A stretch of DNA of 64,000 nt. Origin: Blepharisma stoltei (taxonomy: Eukaryota > Ciliophora > Heterotrichea > Heterotrichida > Blepharismidae). The position numbers and the translations under genes were made by a program. Of the stretch, positions 63,964 through 64,000 are shown piece by piece (position 1 is the first letter of the stretch; every line of letters begins with the position of its first letter). Location: positions 310,001-374,000 of the forward strand of contig CAJZBQ010000036.1 in assembly GCA_914767885.1 (NCBI GenBank), written 5' to 3'. The notes below the pieces were generated by a model. That model did no database searches. It was not told where the DNA came from and saw only the letters and a list, made by a program, of their open reading frames with translations.

Positions 63964-64000
63964 ATGTCGAACCAAACTCAACAAACAGACTTTGTTCCAA
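63964..64000 (+). CDS. Start of a gene cut by the window end
   Basis: ATG at 63964 begins MSNQTQQTDFVP and runs off the window. Too short to identify; Gln/Thr-rich. Confidence 0.35.
   Translation, partial: MSNQTQQTDFVP

Noticed and set aside
1-64000. CRISPR arrays, bacterial operons or prophage
   Set aside because: Repeats are dispersed and palindromic, not regularly spaced; genes are eukaryotic with 15-nt introns.

Overview
This window reads as germline (micronuclear) DNA of a heterotrich ciliate, most probably Blepharisma. Three lines of evidence support this. (1) UGA is tryptophan: about twenty genes only make sense if TGA is read through as Trp (MORN, PhoD, UVRAG, importin, FAM227 and others), and every gene ends in TAA or TAG. 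(2) Introns are tiny, usually exactly 15 nt, GT...AG. (3) Many genes are interrupted by internal eliminated sequences (IESs). If each is cut from one TA to the next, or between longer direct repeats, the reading frame and a conserved domain are restored. For almost every gene rebuilt this way the remaining length is an exact multiple of three.

Layout. 0.2-12.5 kb: zinc/coiled-coil protein, HSPA12-type Hsp70, an unknown gene, ribosomal P1, a DDX27/Drs1-like helicase (split by a 1.3 kb IES) and importin alpha. 12.6-23.4 kb: an HSA+SANT (EAF1-like) chromatin protein, FAM227, a MORN protein, a Yippee-like protein, a repeat-rich gap with decayed ORFs, and a lipid-anchored ankyrin protein. 23.5-33.1 kb: GST, a small gene cut by three different IES classes, a membrane hybrid histidine kinase cut by four IESs, a UVRAG/ATG14 protein and a TPR+IQ protein. 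33.6-44.6 kb: a low-complexity gene, PH-domain kinase, cAMP-receptor-like GPCR, acyl-CoA synthetase, two small membrane proteins and an FKBP-TPR-cyclophilin fusion. 45-53 kb: a pogo/Tigger-type transposase-derived gene lacking its third catalytic Asp, a coiled-coil protein, SLC35-like and MFS transporters. 53-64 kb: a membrane aspartyl-protease homologue lacking its first catalytic Asp, PhoD phosphatase, a CLK/LAMMER kinase split by 2.2 kb of nested elements, pseudouridine synthase, and tRNA-Pro(UGG).

The eliminated DNA falls into recognisable groups. (a) AT-rich MITEs start TAACTCCCC and end GGGGAGTAAG, with ends related to CCTCCGTGAGTGAACAAAA. (b) GC-richer 260-750 bp elements are flanked by 11-19 bp direct repeats and short tandem tails (TAATCC, ATTAG, GATAA, CT), which look like small retroposons. 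(c) A ~430 bp family occurs in two genes. (d) A ~95-107 bp family carries a CAGTAGGAATGC motif. (e) There are perfect or near-perfect hairpins. (f) There are short unique IESs of 67-150 bp. Groups are often nested. The strongest points for follow-up are the retroposon-like, partly non-TA IESs inside exons, the nested composite IESs, and the two enzyme homologues with missing catalytic residues.
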